The notes under the pieces are model-generated. The model was not told the origin of the DNA. It made no database searches and worked only from the letters and a program-made list of their open reading frames with translations. Of a DNA stretch of 6,040 nt, positions 5,752-6,040 are shown piece by piece. Both the position numbers and the translations under genes were made by a program. Origin of the DNA: Actinomycetes bacterium. Lineage in GTDB: Bacteria; Actinomycetota; Acidimicrobiia; Acidimicrobiales; Palsa-688. Numbering within the stretch: the stretch's first letter is position 1; each line of letters starts with the position of its first letter. The DNA is taken from contig JAJZWW010000212.1 of the NCBI GenBank assembly GCA_021846485.1, positions 1 to 6,040 of the forward strand. The letters are read 5' to 3'.

Positions 5752-5803
5752 CGTCCACCCGTTCCGATAGAATCCGTCCACCGGTTCCGGAGTTTGGTCT
5801 ACC
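5752..5803. repeat. Three imperfect direct repeats beside the recombinase fragment
   Basis: CGTCCACCcGTTCCG at 5752-5766 recurs as CGTCCACCgGTTCCG at 5775-5789 (14 of 15 match if position nine is read as CG versus GG), and a shorter third copy GGTCTACC lies at 5796-5803. Starts are 23 and 21 bases apart, about two helical turns, so a bound protein would contact the same face of the helix. Arrays like this occur at transposon ends and at recombinase accessory sites. The last copy ends three bases before the recombinase homology begins, so this may be a mobile-element end or junction. Confidence 0.55.
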
Positions 5804-5806
5804 GGC

Positions 5807-6040
5807 GGTCTCAGCCCGCACGCCGTCCGTTCCTACAAGACAGCCCTCAGAACGCTGCTGGACTATCTCCGCGAGACACGGTAGTTGCCGTTCTCGGAGA
5901 TCTCCTTCGACCTCATCGACCACGCCACCATCGAAGCGTTCACCATGTGGCTGGTCGAGACCCGGCAACTGAGCGTCGCCTCCGCCAACCAACGCCTCGC
6001 CGCGATCAAATCGTTCCTGTCCTACTGCGCAGCGGAAGAG
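5807..6040 (+). pseudogene. Tyrosine recombinase/integrase N-terminal fragment with in-frame stop, runs off the window
   Basis: The plus frame reads LSPHAVRSYKTALRTLLDYL, then a TAG stop at 5882-5884, then LPFSEISFDLIDHATIEAF and NQRLAAIKSFLSYCA up to the window edge. This is the SAM-like core-binding domain of phage-type tyrosine recombinases; the catalytic domain (R..HxxR..Y) would lie beyond 6040. Homology continues in the same frame on both sides of the TAG, so the stop is a point mutation or a readthrough site and not a frameshift. No ATG or GTG precedes the homology: another in-frame TAG lies at 5768-5770, and the first in-frame ATG (5945) would drop half the domain. The wording is close to the recombinases that travel as multi-gene integrase clusters, but that cannot be confirmed with so little sequence. 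Most likely an inactive remnant. Confidence 0.75.

Noticed and set aside
5752..5803. Direct repeats as a short CRISPR array
   Set aside because: Units are too short and too imperfect, intervals leave only about 6-8 bases between repeats, and there are no cas genes.
5492..5992. 166-residue minus-strand frame at the right end
   Set aside because: Its first part is the exact antisense of the tyrosine recombinase domain, and the rest crosses the repeat array without any recognisable motif.

Overview
The window is GC-rich DNA with strongly G/C-ending codons, AGGAG-type ribosome binding sites and protein families (VapBC of the PDVLVRxVP type, an NCS1 permease, a heme-maturase-like radical SAM/SPASM enzyme) that together suggest a high-GC Gram-positive, most likely an actinobacterium. 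This is inferred from composition and family flavour; no taxonomic marker gene is present.

Layout. 1-352: no gene I can recognise. 353-2820: a two-gene operon on the minus strand, an NCS1-family nucleobase permease followed, with a 4-base ATGA overlap, by a PfkB/ribokinase-family kinase. 2821-2940: a 120-base divergent intergenic region with an inverted repeat, a plausible minus-strand promoter and ribosome binding sites that fix the start of both flanking genes. 2941-4092: a plus-strand radical SAM/SPASM protein that I recognise as the BA_1875-like family (TIGR04053 from memory), function unknown. 4093-4804: decayed DNA holding the C-terminal half of a Fic-domain protein with an intact catalytic motif, then a stretch with coding-like base use but no recognisable product. 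4805-5487: a VapBC toxin-antitoxin pair on the minus strand, whose antitoxin probably starts at a CTG codon. 5494-5750: nothing recognisable. 5752-6040: three imperfect direct repeats followed directly by the N-terminal part of a tyrosine recombinase that lacks a start and contains an in-frame amber stop.

How the parts relate. The permease and kinase look like an uptake-and-trap module: a nucleobase- or nucleoside-like compound is imported and then phosphorylated. The divergent radical SAM gene shares the control region and may be co-regulated, but nothing in the sequence proves a shared pathway. From 4093 rightward the window looks like an accessory or scar region: truncated toxin-like gene, intact toxin-antitoxin pair, and recombinase debris.

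I do not see a clearly new multi-gene system here. The most useful leads are the divergent transporter/kinase versus radical SAM arrangement, the repeat cluster beside the broken recombinase, and the CTG start of the antitoxin.
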